Source: Paludibacter sp.
GTDB taxonomy: Bacteria > Bacteroidota > Bacteroidia > Bacteroidales > Paludibacteraceae
Direction: 5' to 3'
Assembly (NCBI GenBank): GCA_024710005.1
Contig: JANJVQ010000036.1
Span: forward strand, 1 to 64,000
Length of the DNA: 64,000 nt
The notes below the pieces were generated by a model, which was not told the origin of the DNA, searched no databases, and saw nothing but the letters and a program-made list of their open reading frames with translations. A program made the position numbers and the translations under genes. Positions 1 to 9,428 of the stretch are shown here, piece by piece (within the stretch, counting starts at the first letter, position 1; each line of letters starts with the position of its first letter).

Positions 1-2403
1 CAACACCCGTTTCTTTAGCGGATAGGATTGTTGGGCTATCGGGCTTCCGTTTTCCTTTCCTTCCACTTCAAGGGTTTTGGTGCCGTAGTTGATGCTCGCT
101 CTTACGTAGTTATCCTCATCAATATACAAGGGATAGAAACCTGCCTTACCCGATGCGGGAAGCTGGTTGTTTTTCACGTAAACCGAAAACTCGTAGTTCC
201 ATGCCGAATCGCCCTTGAAGGTGGAGGATGCTCCGGTTACCGTTGACTGTATCAATCCATTGGCGGTGACTGACCACGAACCTGACTTTTCTTTCCAACC
301 CGTTATCAGCCGGTCGTATTCATCCCAGCCGGTGGTATACTGAACAGCGTCGAACGATACGTTGGCTGAAGAAGCCGTAAGACCCGTCAGACCCGCCCCT
401 TCAAAGTTCGTTTCTATGTCTCCTCCCAATGTCAGGTTGAAATAATCAAGCTCCACACGGATACGGCCGCCGTTCTTGTAAATGGTAAGCGTATGCCACG
501 GTTCCGGATAGTCAGATACCAGCGGGTTGTTCTCCAAAAATGCGAATTTTGATGGAAGATCTTTCAGGGTGGTAGTGGTAACTCCGTTCTCACGAACCGA
601 CAACCGCCACTTACCTTCACGCCCGATTTCTACCTTTACCCAGTTATCCGAATCAAGGTAATACGCGTATGCGCCTGCCCAACCATCGGCCTGCTGAATC
701 CTGAAAGGCACCTCGAAACGGTAATGGGTCTCCGCCTCACGACGCAGCAACAGCTCACCGCCACCACTTGTCTCCGGATACAAAATACCTCCCGATATTT
801 TCCAACTGCTCTCATGCAGAAAATCAAATGGATAGTAAATCGGGTAATCGCAATAATTTATCTGCGTAGGTAAAGCCGGTTTAGGGCGATAGCCTTTCGT
901 GTTTTTTACCGTGCTGCTCTCTGCGACCACTTCCTTATTGTAGAAATGAATACGGTCGATGCCCTGTACCTGGTTATTGCTAAAGTATGCTTTATACATC
1001 ATCCAGCGTTCGAAGCCATTCGGACCGGTGACAAAATTAGGTTGAGACGGACCTATTACAATATCTTCAGCATCGGTATTACCTGTATCATACAACCCGA
1101 AATCCAGAAACTGCTGGCAATATTCATCAGAGCAGGGACTCGTGGCTTCCACCGCGATGACATTTTCACCAACCACAAAGAAAGCAGGATTTAACAGTAA
1201 ATATTGATATGTATTATTCCGGGTATTGATACTGACCTTATTTCCATTGATATAAAAGTTGGCATCAGCAAAAACCCAGTGTTTCAACGCTATTTTTGAA
1301 GGAACTTCACTGAGTGTGAATTTTCTCCTGACATACAGCCTGGCTGTATTCCAGATCGTTTTGCGTGCACGGATTTTGGCATTGGTAAAAGTCCTCGCGC
1401 CAAAAAGATCATATTCCTGTCGACCGTAACCACCCTGTGAGGCAGTCCACCCGTTATCATTAAAACTCACCTCCTTCCAGTCGGAAGCAGGAGTCCCCGT
1501 TGTATAACGGCTCTCCCAGCCGCCATGCTCGGCACTGTTTAATATCGTTTTGTAATCGAGCAGATGCTGTTCAGTATTGCGTATCAGTATTGGATGGGGG
1601 TATTTCTTCGCATTATTGAAGTTCATCGGTTGGTCACTCTCTGCTGCCCCTACCTGATACATCCCCGAACGGGGCCCCATGCGGTTGGATGCAAAAACCT
1701 GATAATAGCGCCCCCTGTGTTTGAATAACTCGGGACCTTCGAAGTTAACGTGATTCAGGTTGCTGGAGTGTCCCCGCTGATGGGTCATTTGAACCGAACC
1801 CACCGTGATATCCTTGCGCGAAAAAACCGAGTTCATTTTAAATGCCCAGGTTTCGGGACCATCGAGGTTGGAGTTTGCTCCCGTCAGGGGATGCGGATCA
1901 GATGGATTGCGTTTCTTAACCCAATATATCTCACCATCTTCATCCTGAAACACCTGCACATCGATACCGTAATCGTCGAAAGGTTCACTGATGGAACCCT
2001 CTTTGTACGGGCCCAAGGGGGTTGCCGAATACGCATGCCCGATGCCGTTCCAATAGGTATGAAAAACCCCGTTTCGATAGATGATATCCCCTGCCTGCAT
2101 TTCTTTATAAACGGAAGCTTGTGTCCATTTCGGGTCATTCAGCCAGGTGGCTTCGTTAGTTGGTACTGCGAATACCGGTCCCGACCAGTTAAACATATCT
2201 TTCGAGTAATAAATATTTCCTTTGGTACCTTCTCCGATAGCATAATAAATCCCCATAAACCGTTCTGTTGCACCATCGCGCATAGAAAGTACCGGGTTAA
2301 CAAGCCGGTTCTGTAAAGGCTGTGCAAGTAAAAACTGAAAGCCAAAGACAGATAATATAAAAGTAACTCTGAAATAACTGAAATAAAGGAATTTATTTTT
2401 CAT
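1..2403 (-). CDS. Secreted GH43-family glycoside hydrolase, partial (C-terminus beyond window)
   Basis: The frame is open from the ATG at 2403 to the window edge (801 codons seen, no stop), so the C-terminus is missing. A signal peptide ending near LLAQ precedes a GH43-type five-bladed propeller at about residues 30-270. Candidate catalytic acids are Asp42 (MRDGAT), Asp148 (GIDVQVF) and Glu222 (FEGPELF). GH43 enzymes cleave arabinosides, xylosides or galactosides by inversion. Residues about 290-430 look like a beta-sandwich with Trp-rich strands, and about 500-800 resemble two concanavalin/LamG-like modules, possibly glycan binding. A consensus promoter lies just upstream at 2423-2453, so the gene may form its own unit beside the regulator. 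The export route cannot be judged without the C-terminus. GH43 is fairly sure, substrate unknown. Confidence 0.85.
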   Translation of the reverse strand, partial: MKNKFLYFSYFRVTFILSVFGFQFLLAQPLQNRLVNPVLSMRDGATERFMGIYYAIGEGTKGNIYYSKDMFNWSGPVFAVPTNEATWLNDPKWTQASVYKEMQAGDIIYRNGVFHTYWNGIGHAYSATPLGPYKEGSISEPFDDYGIDVQVFQDEDGEIYWVKKRNPSDPHPLTGANSNLDGPETWAFKMNSVFSRKDITVGSVQMTHQRGHSSNLNHVNFEGPELFKHRGRYYQVFASNRMGPRSGMYQVGAAESDQPMNFNNAKKYPHPILIRNTEQHLLDYKTILNSAEHGGWESRYTTGTPASDWKEVSFNDNGWTASQGGYGRQEYDLFGARTFTNAKIRARKTIWNTARLYVRRKFTLSEVPSKIALKHWVFADANFYINGNKVSINTRNNTYQYLLLNPAFFVVGENVIAVEATSPCSDEYCQQFLDFGLYDTGNTDAEDIVIGPSQPNFVTGPNGFERWMMYKAYFSNNQVQGIDRIHFYNKEVVAESSTVKNTKGYRPKPALPTQINYCDYPIYYPFDFLHESSWKISGGILYPETSGGGELLLRREAETHYRFEVPFRIQQADGWAGAYAYYLDSDNWVKVEIGREGKWRLSVRENGVTTTTLKDLPSKFAFLENNPLVSDYPEPWHTLTIYKNGGRIRVELDYFNLTLGGDIETNFEGAGLTGLTASSANVSFDAVQYTTGWDEYDRLITGWKEKSGSWSVTANGLIQSTVTGASSTFKGDSAWNYEFSVYVKNNQLPASGKAGFYPLYIDEDNYVRASINYGTKTLEVEGKENGSPIAQQSYPLKKRVL

Positions 2404-2422
2404 GCGCATTAAATGTTTTTTG

Positions 2423-2453
2423 CAAAAATACTTTTACTGAAAATTCATTCAAA
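2423..2453 (-). promoter_or_regulatory. Bacteroidota-type promoter for the GH43 gene
   Basis: On the minus strand a TTTG (-33) at 2450-2453 is followed after exactly 19 nt by TATTTTTG (-7, TAnnTTTG) at 2423-2430. The start codon at 2403 leaves a leader of about 15 nt. It matches the known primary sigma consensus of Bacteroides. Confidence 0.7.
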
Positions 2454-2502
2454 GTAAAACTGTCCCGAATAGTAGTATATATGTTCTGTTTTAGTCCTCA
2501 AA

Positions 2503-5500
2503 TCAGCTCTTAATTGTAGCGATATAATCTGAGGGAGTAGAACCATATTTCTTTTTGAAGCATTTAGAAAAGTAGTTTGGATCCGAGAATCCTGTTTTAT
2601 AGGCTGTTTCCGATATGTTAAGTCCCTCTGTCAAAAGTTCTTTTGCTTTATTGAGTCGAAGATTTCTCACATATTCACTGATAGACATGTCGAGTAAATT
2701 CTTCATCTTGACATGCAGCACGGTACGGCTAACTCCCACTGCCTGCGTAATATCCGATACCGATAAGTTTTCATTCTCGATATTGTCGTTTATAAATGTT
2801 TTTATGCCATTAAGCAATTTCTCATCCCTGGGGTTTCTGACCACAGTCGTGATATTTAACTCCGGATCATCTTTAAATTGTTTACGGTTCTGTTCACGCG
2901 TACGAAGCATATTTTGAACCATCAGTTCGAGTGCCTGCGTGTTAAATGGCTTTTCAACATACATATCGGCTCCGCTCTCGTATCCACTGATGATATTTTC
3001 CTGGCCCTGTTTGGCTGTTAATAGTATCACGGGTATATGTGATGTCAGCAAATCATTTTTTAGTTTACTACATAAGGTAATACCATCCATTACGGGCATC
3101 ATGATATCACTGATGATGATATCGGGGTTGGATTTTGTTGCAATTTTTAGCGCTTCTTCTCCATTGATGGCGGTAAGTACCCTGTAATATTTAGCTGAAA
3201 AAATATCAGAAAGAAAGGCTGCCAGTTCCTGATTGTCATCCACGACAAGCAATGTATACTTCATCTCAGGATCCATCAAATCCTGATTTGACGACTGATT
3301 CGTCATCTCAGCAGAGTTTAGAAATTCCTCCGATTTCTGATAGTTGTATGTTACCAGAAAATTCTGATTTGCTTTTACTTCCGACCGTTCTTGTGGTGAA
3401 AAGGCATTTTCGCTTACATTCAACAGCACCGAGAACCGGGATCCTTTCCCAACCTCGCTTTCAACAGATATTGTTCCTTTATGCATTTGAACCAGGTTGT
3501 AGGTCAGGGCAAGTCCTATACCCCAGCCATTTGGATCGAAATTCTGTCCCCTGCGGGTTTGGTAATAATTTGTAAAAACATTTGTCAATTCCTCCCGGGC
3601 AATCCCGATACCGGTATCTTCCACCCTGATATTTAGCATTACAGAACCTTCCCTGTTTTCAACAATGCTTGCTGACAGCATGATCGATCCTCCTTCAGCC
3701 GTAAATTTTATCGCGTTTGACAACAGATTATTTACAATTTTTTCGACACAGGAGGGCGAGAACCAAACTTCTTCACCATTATTTTCCAGGTTAAGCTCAA
3801 AATTTATATCCTTTTTACCTGCAATATCTTTAAAAAGATAATATATTTCCTCTATAAATTCCAGTGGGTTTCCTTGTTGCAGATGAATCCGGGTCTGACC
3901 GGATTCAATTTTATTAAACGTAATCAGCTCTTCAATCAATCTCACCATCCTATGCGCGTTTCTCAGAACCGTTTGCAAACGCGACTTAAGCCCGAAGTCC
4001 AGCGCAGCATCTTCTATCACACTTTGAAGCGGAGAAATAATTAGCGTCAGAGGCGTTTTAAGTTCATGCGAAATATTCGTAAAGAAATCAATCTTCAGTT
4101 TATTCATCGCTTTGATATTTTCTTTCTCCAGATGTTCCATCTTCATCATATTTCTTTCTTTAATTCTGATGGAAACAACACGGTACACAATATATAAAAC
4201 TGAAAGAACCAACAGAAAATAAATTACATATGCCAGATTAGAAAGATAAAAAGGAGGCAGAATCTGGATTGCCAACACCCGTTCGGTTGCTTTATCCCAG
4301 TTTAACCCGGACGATGACGCTCTGATTTTAAACTGATAATTACCATGAGGCAGGCCCGAATAAACAATACGTCGCTGTTTGTTTACATAATTCCATTCCC
4401 TGTCAACTCCCTCCATTTTAATTGCATAGCTTATGTTACTGGTATGCCCGAGTGATATAGCTGCATATTCAATGCTAAAAGAGCGTGCCTGTTTTGCTGT
4501 AAGCGTTATTCTCGCAGTTTCGTCAAAACTATTCGAAAGCGGTGATTTTTTGTCTCTTGCAGTAGCAATATGATTCCCTATGTAAAGATTCAACAAGACG
4601 ATATTCAACGGACGATTATTGATTTCGACCTGTTCGGGATGGAATGAGATCAACCCGTTTACCGTCCCAAAATAAAATCGCCCGCTTTTTGAACGCAGAC
4701 AGGAAGCGTAATTAAACTGATTCACAGGAAGTCCCTCGTCGGTTGTATATCTCCGGATATCATTCTGATGGGTATCAATGCTCACGAGACCATTATTGGT
4801 GCTAATCCATAGCCTTTTATTATCATCCTCCAGAATTCCGTATATACAATTCTCATCTAAGGACAGTTCATCATCAACATTCTTGATTAGCTCACTTGTT
4901 TGATTAAGACTGTGCAATCCACCGTTATTTGTCCCTATCCATATCCGGTGTCTTGTATCCTCAAAAACAGACGTAATAAAGTTATCGGCTAATCCGGCTA
5001 CATTCTCTTTACTTACCCAGCTTTTAATTTCTCCTGATTTTTTATTGTAGCGGAAAAGTCCCTGAGCGCGTGTTCCTATCCAGATATTGTTTTTTGAATC
5101 GACATACAAAGTATAAATAAACACATCTGAGAGCAACTCATGTGAAATACGTTCAAAACGATTCTTTTTTTTGTCAAAATATCTCAACCCTCTTACCGAA
5201 GCAACCCACACAACCCCATCGTGATCCATTTCAATAGAAAATATCATATCCGAATCCAATCCTAAAGAGCCTTCTGTATAGTTTCTGAAACTACCCGTTC
5301 TGAGGTTATAACAAGTTAATCCACCTCTGAACATCCCGATCCACAACTCATGTGAAACTGAATCGTATAAGAGCGCATGTACATTATCAACTAACAATGG
5401 ATGCTCTATTTTTCTTATTTCACCCGTTTTCTCGTTCAGCCGGTTCAACCCACCATCTTCTGTCGCTATCCAGAAAACACCATTGCCTTCCTCCACAATT

Positions 5501-6567
5501 TTACGGATGGCTTTGCCCTTTAAAAGCATGTTGGAATATCCGGCCCGATAGTGCCTGAATTGCTTATAGTCATTTTTAAAGATATTGATGCCCCCAAAAT
5601 AAGTTCCTATCCAGATGTTATCGTCCCGGTCGCGGACGATGCTATAGATTGCATTATCATTCAAACCCTGGTTATTTGTATAGTCCTGCCGGATATTGTG
5701 TATCCCGCCATCCGGAAAAAGAATAAACACGCCCTTCTCCGTTCCGACCCACATCCTGCCCGACACATCCTGTTCAATGGCTCTGATCATGCCATCGGTC
5801 AACCCGTTTTTTTTATTCCAGTGGGTAATTTCGTTTGTTCTTGAATTAATGCTGACGATTCCATTACCGTTTTTACCTGCCCATATATTATTTTGCTTAT
5901 CTACGAAAATTACATTAATCACATCTGCAACATCGTGTTTAAGATCGTAAGGATTTAAGCCTGTATATTCGGTTACATGCATAAACTTCTGATCGTAAAC
6001 TTTTAACCCCCTGTCGGTTCCAAGCCACAAGCGATCGTTGGCATCCGTCGCCAGGCTATAAATCAGGATCGAATCGGCAACAGCCTCTACCCGTTGGAAA
6101 ATGTCATTGGTTTCATCATAACGATTCAGCAGATTATAGCCGGAAATACAAAATATGTCTCCCTTGCTGTTTTGAACGAAAGAAGTTGTTACAGCCTGCG
6201 GATAATCATATCGTTGAAACGCGTCAAATTCAGGCAGATATCGGCACAACCCTTTCTCCGTGCCAATCCAGATACGTTTTTGAGTATCCTGAAAAACCGA
6301 ACGGATAAAGTTATGACTCAGCGAATTATTATCTCTGACATCATTAAAATAACGTTTAATCTCATATCCGTTGTAAAGACACAACCCATTTTTGGTACCT
6401 ATCCACATCAGCCCTTTTTCGTCCTGCATCATACAGGTTATGTGCTGCTGAGAAATACCATCGTTGTTCGTTAAATGGGCAAAACGAAAATCAAGATTAC
6501 TATTTTCAGCTTTCAAGGCTAAAAACAAAACACTTACAAGCAGGAAGAAAGGTAATCTCAAACGCAT
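2503..6567 (-). CDS. Hybrid two-component system sensor/regulator (HTCS) of the polysaccharide locus
   Basis: This 1354-residue protein fuses sensor kinase and response regulator. After a signal peptide come many Reg_prop propeller repeats (MWIGTKNGL, RIWIGTEKGL and others) to about residue 640, then a Y_Y_Y domain and a membrane segment near 777-797. The HisKA box NISHELKTPL carries the phospho-His near 834. The ATPase has the N box NNLLSNAIKF near 947 and the G boxes DTGIGI and GWGIGLAL. The receiver (VVDDN, phospho-Asp in IISDIMMP near 1152, Lys in YVEKPF) is followed by an AraC-type DNA-binding domain at about 1265-1350. HTCS proteins sense oligosaccharide in the periplasm and switch on the neighbouring susCD operon. 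All signature residues are present. No clear consensus promoter was found upstream. Confidence 0.95.
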   Translation of the reverse strand: MRLRLPFFLLVSVLFLALKAENSNLDFRFAHLTNNDGISQQHITCMMQDEKGLMWIGTKNGLCLYNGYEIKRYFNDVRDNNSLSHNFIRSVFQDTQKRIWIGTEKGLCRYLPEFDAFQRYDYPQAVTTSFVQNSKGDIFCISGYNLLNRYDETNDIFQRVEAVADSILIYSLATDANDRLWLGTDRGLKVYDQKFMHVTEYTGLNPYDLKHDVADVINVIFVDKQNNIWAGKNGNGIVSINSRTNEITHWNKKNGLTDGMIRAIEQDVSGRMWVGTEKGVFILFPDGGIHNIRQDYTNNQGLNDNAIYSIVRDRDDNIWIGTYFGGINIFKNDYKQFRHYRAGYSNMLLKGKAIRKIVEEGNGVFWIATEDGGLNRLNEKTGEIRKIEHPLLVDNVHALLYDSVSHELWIGMFRGGLTCYNLRTGSFRNYTEGSLGLDSDMIFSIEMDHDGVVWVASVRGLRYFDKKKNRFERISHELLSDVFIYTLYVDSKNNIWIGTRAQGLFRYNKKSGEIKSWVSKENVAGLADNFITSVFEDTRHRIWIGTNNGGLHSLNQTSELIKNVDDELSLDENCIYGILEDDNKRLWISTNNGLVSIDTHQNDIRRYTTDEGLPVNQFNYASCLRSKSGRFYFGTVNGLISFHPEQVEINNRPLNIVLLNLYIGNHIATARDKKSPLSNSFDETARITLTAKQARSFSIEYAAISLGHTSNISYAIKMEGVDREWNYVNKQRRIVYSGLPHGNYQFKIRASSSGLNWDKATERVLAIQILPPFYLSNLAYVIYFLLVLSVLYIVYRVVSIRIKERNMMKMEHLEKENIKAMNKLKIDFFTNISHELKTPLTLIISPLQSVIEDAALDFGLKSRLQTVLRNAHRMVRLIEELITFNKIESGQTRIHLQQGNPLEFIEEIYYLFKDIAGKKDINFELNLENNGEEVWFSPSCVEKIVNNLLSNAIKFTAEGGSIMLSASIVENREGSVMLNIRVEDTGIGIAREELTNVFTNYYQTRRGQNFDPNGWGIGLALTYNLVQMHKGTISVESEVGKGSRFSVLLNVSENAFSPQERSEVKANQNFLVTYNYQKSEEFLNSAEMTNQSSNQDLMDPEMKYTLLVVDDNQELAAFLSDIFSAKYYRVLTAINGEEALKIATKSNPDIIISDIMMPVMDGITLCSKLKNDLLTSHIPVILLTAKQGQENIISGYESGADMYVEKPFNTQALELMVQNMLRTREQNRKQFKDDPELNITTVVRNPRDEKLLNGIKTFINDNIENENLSVSDITQAVGVSRTVLHVKMKNLLDMSISEYVRNLRLNKAKELLTEGLNISETAYKTGFSDPNYFSKCFKKKYGSTPSDYIATIKS

Positions 6568-6690
6568 ATTATAGTTTTATTTGATTAACCCAAAATGAGT
6601 TTGTCGCCGAAAATTAATAATAGTTTTCGGATAATGCAGAATATCCGAAAAATAATCCTGAAAAATAATAGATATTGTCACGAGTCAGGC

Positions 6691-6726
6691 AAAAAGACCC
6701 GATTACCATGAAACGGCAACCGGGTC
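6691..6726 (-). terminator. Rho-independent terminator after the susCD operon
   Basis: Read on the minus strand, a 12-bp stem (6715-6726 with 6696-6707, allowing two G-T pairs) with a 7-nt loop is followed at once by TTTTT (6691-6695). It lies 20 nt past the lipoprotein stop and before the regulator gene, so it should end the susC-susD-lipoprotein transcript. Confidence 0.85.
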
Positions 6727-6746
6727 GTCCTGAAAAAAAACTACAC

Positions 6747-7718
6747 CTATAAAACAGAAACTGTCACCTCTGTCTCAGCAATCAGATGCGATTTCCCGGG
6801 ATAAGTGTTTCTGAGCCGGAAAACCACAGGTGAAGAGAAATCAATCACGCTGACAGCAGAAGTTATCAATAAATCGTTTACAAAGACTTCCTGACCCTGA
6901 GAAAGTGTAAATTCGGGAACTAAACCGGTTTTATCTGTACCGGCAGGCAGGGTCACGGTCATGGTCATTTTATCATAATTGAATTCACTTCTGGTAAGCA
7001 CTCCGTTAATTCCTGCCAGCTTAAACACTGAAAATTCAGGTAAACGGAGCATGTACAGCGTATAATCCATTACATTTCCGGCATGAGCTGTCAGACTAAG
7101 CGTCAGCGGGTTATTCAGTTGATAACTTTTTGTTGCGCTGAATCCAAGACCGTCGACCAGCAAAACAGTTGAATCCGAAGCCAGTTTCACCGCGAGGCGT
7201 TGCGTTGAAGGGATGGTTGCCTGTTGTCCCCTGAACAGAATCTTCTGGGGAAGACGCATCAGCCAATCCGTATCATTAACACTGACTGCCGCGATTTCAT
7301 CATACAATACCCTCGGACAAGAGAGTGACTTTATAGTCACGTCGTCATCTATTACCTGTATCATTACCGAAGTGGTATCCTTCAGCATATTTACCGCACC
7401 TTCTGAATAATTTGAGGCAACGACTACAACCTTGTAGGTTCCGGGTTGCTTATAGGCATAACTGAATGTTCCTTTATTAACGACGAAACCCGTGTTACCT
7501 CCCGACTCAAATAAATCGTAGTTGTGGGCTTTATCGCCGGTAAATATGGCAACCTGCTGCGCCTGACCGGTAAAGTTAAACACCACCGATTCGTTAATCC
7601 CGTACACCGTTTTAGTAACTTCCACCGATGCAACAGGCATGGTCAGTTCTTCTTCGACACAAGCACTGACTAACAGCACAATAAGAGGTAATATCTTAAA
7701 AATATTCACTATCTTCAT
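6747..7718 (-). CDS. SusE/F-position surface lipoprotein with PKD-like domain
   Basis: The 323-residue protein has a lipoprotein signal peptide with lipobox VSAC and then CVEEE, the acidic residues after Cys being typical of surface-exported lipoproteins in Bacteroidota. Residues about 30-120 look like a PKD/immunoglobulin-like fold, and the last 100 residues contain a pattern seen in DUF5018-like domains (YDKMTMTVTLPAGTD). It is the last gene of the susC-susD operon, 12 nt after susD, the usual place of SusE/F-type glycan-binding proteins. Binding the locus substrate at the cell surface is inferred from position. No enzyme motif was seen. Confidence 0.7.
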   Translation of the reverse strand: MKIVNIFKILPLIVLLVSACVEEELTMPVASVEVTKTVYGINESVVFNFTGQAQQVAIFTGDKAHNYDLFESGGNTGFVVNKGTFSYAYKQPGTYKVVVVASNYSEGAVNMLKDTTSVMIQVIDDDVTIKSLSCPRVLYDEIAAVSVNDTDWLMRLPQKILFRGQQATIPSTQRLAVKLASDSTVLLVDGLGFSATKSYQLNNPLTLSLTAHAGNVMDYTLYMLRLPEFSVFKLAGINGVLTRSEFNYDKMTMTVTLPAGTDKTGLVPEFTLSQGQEVFVNDLLITSAVSVIDFSSPVVFRLRNTYPGKSHLIAETEVTVSVL

Positions 7719-7730
7719 ATCATTGATTTT

Positions 7731-9413
7731 TTAATATCCGGGATTTTGGGTTATAACTCCGTTACTTAAATCTACTTCCGTCTGTGGAATCGGGAAAATC
7801 TCATTCACCCCCTCCACGAAATACTGACCGCGTTTATGCGTGGTAGCACTCTCTGAAGCAAATGCTCGGAAAATTTTGGCGGCTCTTCCCTGACGAACAA
7901 TATCGAAAAAGCGATCCCATTCGTGACAAAGTTCCAGGCGACGTTCGGCCCAAATCTGGTCGCGCATATATCCGTAACCACCACTGGTATATAGCGTGGC
8001 ACTGGAGGTTATTTTATTGGCCGCATTTTTTACCTTATTTAACTGGACTAAAGCGTCGGCACCACGTCCTGTTTCATTCAGCCCTTCCGCATACATCAAC
8101 AGCACCTCGGCATAACGCATAACCCGTCTGTTCTTGGCATAATCATCGGCATATAGCGGACGTTCTCTTTTTGGAGTATACCATTTCAGACAGACATAGC
8201 GGTTTTCAACCGCATCAACACGTTCTCCATCAGGAGTACTGGTCCCATGCCTGGCAATAACTTGTGAAACACGCGGGTCATTTTTTATCACATCAAACAA
8301 GGTTGGAGATGTCCACATGCGGGTCGCGTAAAGATCCTGAATAATCCCGGTTCCTTCATTCTGATCATTGGTAGTTCCATCAGCAGATTCCCTGAACATC
8401 ACTTCGAAAACAGATCCGCGGTAAAATTCTCCTTTCTGAGTAAAAATTTCCCAGTAATTAAGGGCATCACCATATATACCGGTATATTCTACGCCATATT
8501 GGTTGGCGATTGCCCCCAACTCGGTCGCGGGTGTTTCAACCGGATCCGTTGCTGCAGAAATGGATGCAGGCTTAAACCACAAACGCTTCCGCAAAGTCTC
8601 CCACTCTTCATCGTATTTTTCTTCGAATTGAAGGATATCTCCCAGGGTCATTGTTTTTCCGGTAACAAAATAATCCCCCAGTTCAACCAGTTCCTCCCAT
8701 TTTTCAGACTGAACACCTGGTGTTGCCTGATACATCAGAACCTTCATCAATAAACCCACGACACTTCCTCTGCCTGCTTTACCCAAATTATTATCCGTGT
8801 ATTTCGACTGTAGCATGATGGCAGCTTCCCGCAAATCTTTTTCAATGTAGGCATACACTTCTTCTTTTGTACTGCGTGGAATAACCAGGTTGTTTATACT
8901 TTCAGTTTCGGGACGGATTGGAACCCCGCCGTAAGTTTTAACTAAGTTAAAATAAAACATGGCCCGCAGAAATTTCGCCTGCCCCAGTATCTCACGAACA
9001 GTGGTATAATTTCCGTAGTCGTTTGATGCAAGTTTGACTTTATTCACGTTAGCAATCACCTGATTGGCCCTGTTGATTCCCCTATAATTGACCGTATACC
9101 GGTTCAGAATCCATGTATTGGAGGTGTTGTACCTGAAATTAACCAATTCTGCAATTTGATTTGCCGAATACTCATCATTTCCCAACACATCATCCCCACA
9201 AGCCTCACCAAAGATCCACTCACAATTGTTATAAAGATTCGACTGCAACAAATCGTATACCCCATTCAAAGCTTCCTGTAACTGGTAAGGAGTACGGTAA
9301 TAGTTTTCTTTTGAAGAAGAAGCCAGTGGTTCTTCTTCCAGAAAATCCGAACACCCTGTTATAAGCAATGGGAAAATGAGCAGTAAGCTCCATTTAAATA
9401 TTATTTTTTTCAT
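7731..9413 (-). CDS. susD: SusD/RagB-family nutrient uptake lipoprotein
   Basis: This 560-residue lipoprotein (lipobox LLITGC, then SDFLEEEPL) starts with the SusD-like N-terminal segment ENYYRTPYQLQEALNGVYD. It ends with the usual C-terminal block containing RRLELCHEWDRFFDIVRQG and FPIPQTEVDLSNG. SusD proteins form a lid over the SusC barrel and deliver oligosaccharides or peptides to it. The gene follows susC by 15 nt and precedes the lipoprotein by 12 nt, so the three are one operon. The family is certain, the ligand is not. Confidence 0.95.
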   Translation of the reverse strand: MKKIIFKWSLLLIFPLLITGCSDFLEEEPLASSSKENYYRTPYQLQEALNGVYDLLQSNLYNNCEWIFGEACGDDVLGNDEYSANQIAELVNFRYNTSNTWILNRYTVNYRGINRANQVIANVNKVKLASNDYGNYTTVREILGQAKFLRAMFYFNLVKTYGGVPIRPETESINNLVIPRSTKEEVYAYIEKDLREAAIMLQSKYTDNNLGKAGRGSVVGLLMKVLMYQATPGVQSEKWEELVELGDYFVTGKTMTLGDILQFEEKYDEEWETLRKRLWFKPASISAATDPVETPATELGAIANQYGVEYTGIYGDALNYWEIFTQKGEFYRGSVFEVMFRESADGTTNDQNEGTGIIQDLYATRMWTSPTLFDVIKNDPRVSQVIARHGTSTPDGERVDAVENRYVCLKWYTPKRERPLYADDYAKNRRVMRYAEVLLMYAEGLNETGRGADALVQLNKVKNAANKITSSATLYTSGGYGYMRDQIWAERRLELCHEWDRFFDIVRQGRAAKIFRAFASESATTHKRGQYFVEGVNEIFPIPQTEVDLSNGVITQNPGY

Positions 9414-9428
9414 ATCCTCTTTCTCTTA

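Noticed and set aside
1750-2316. Plus-strand open frame of 188 codons
   Set aside because: It is antisense to the GH43 gene, which shows clear catalytic motifs on the minus strand; the frame has no recognisable domain.
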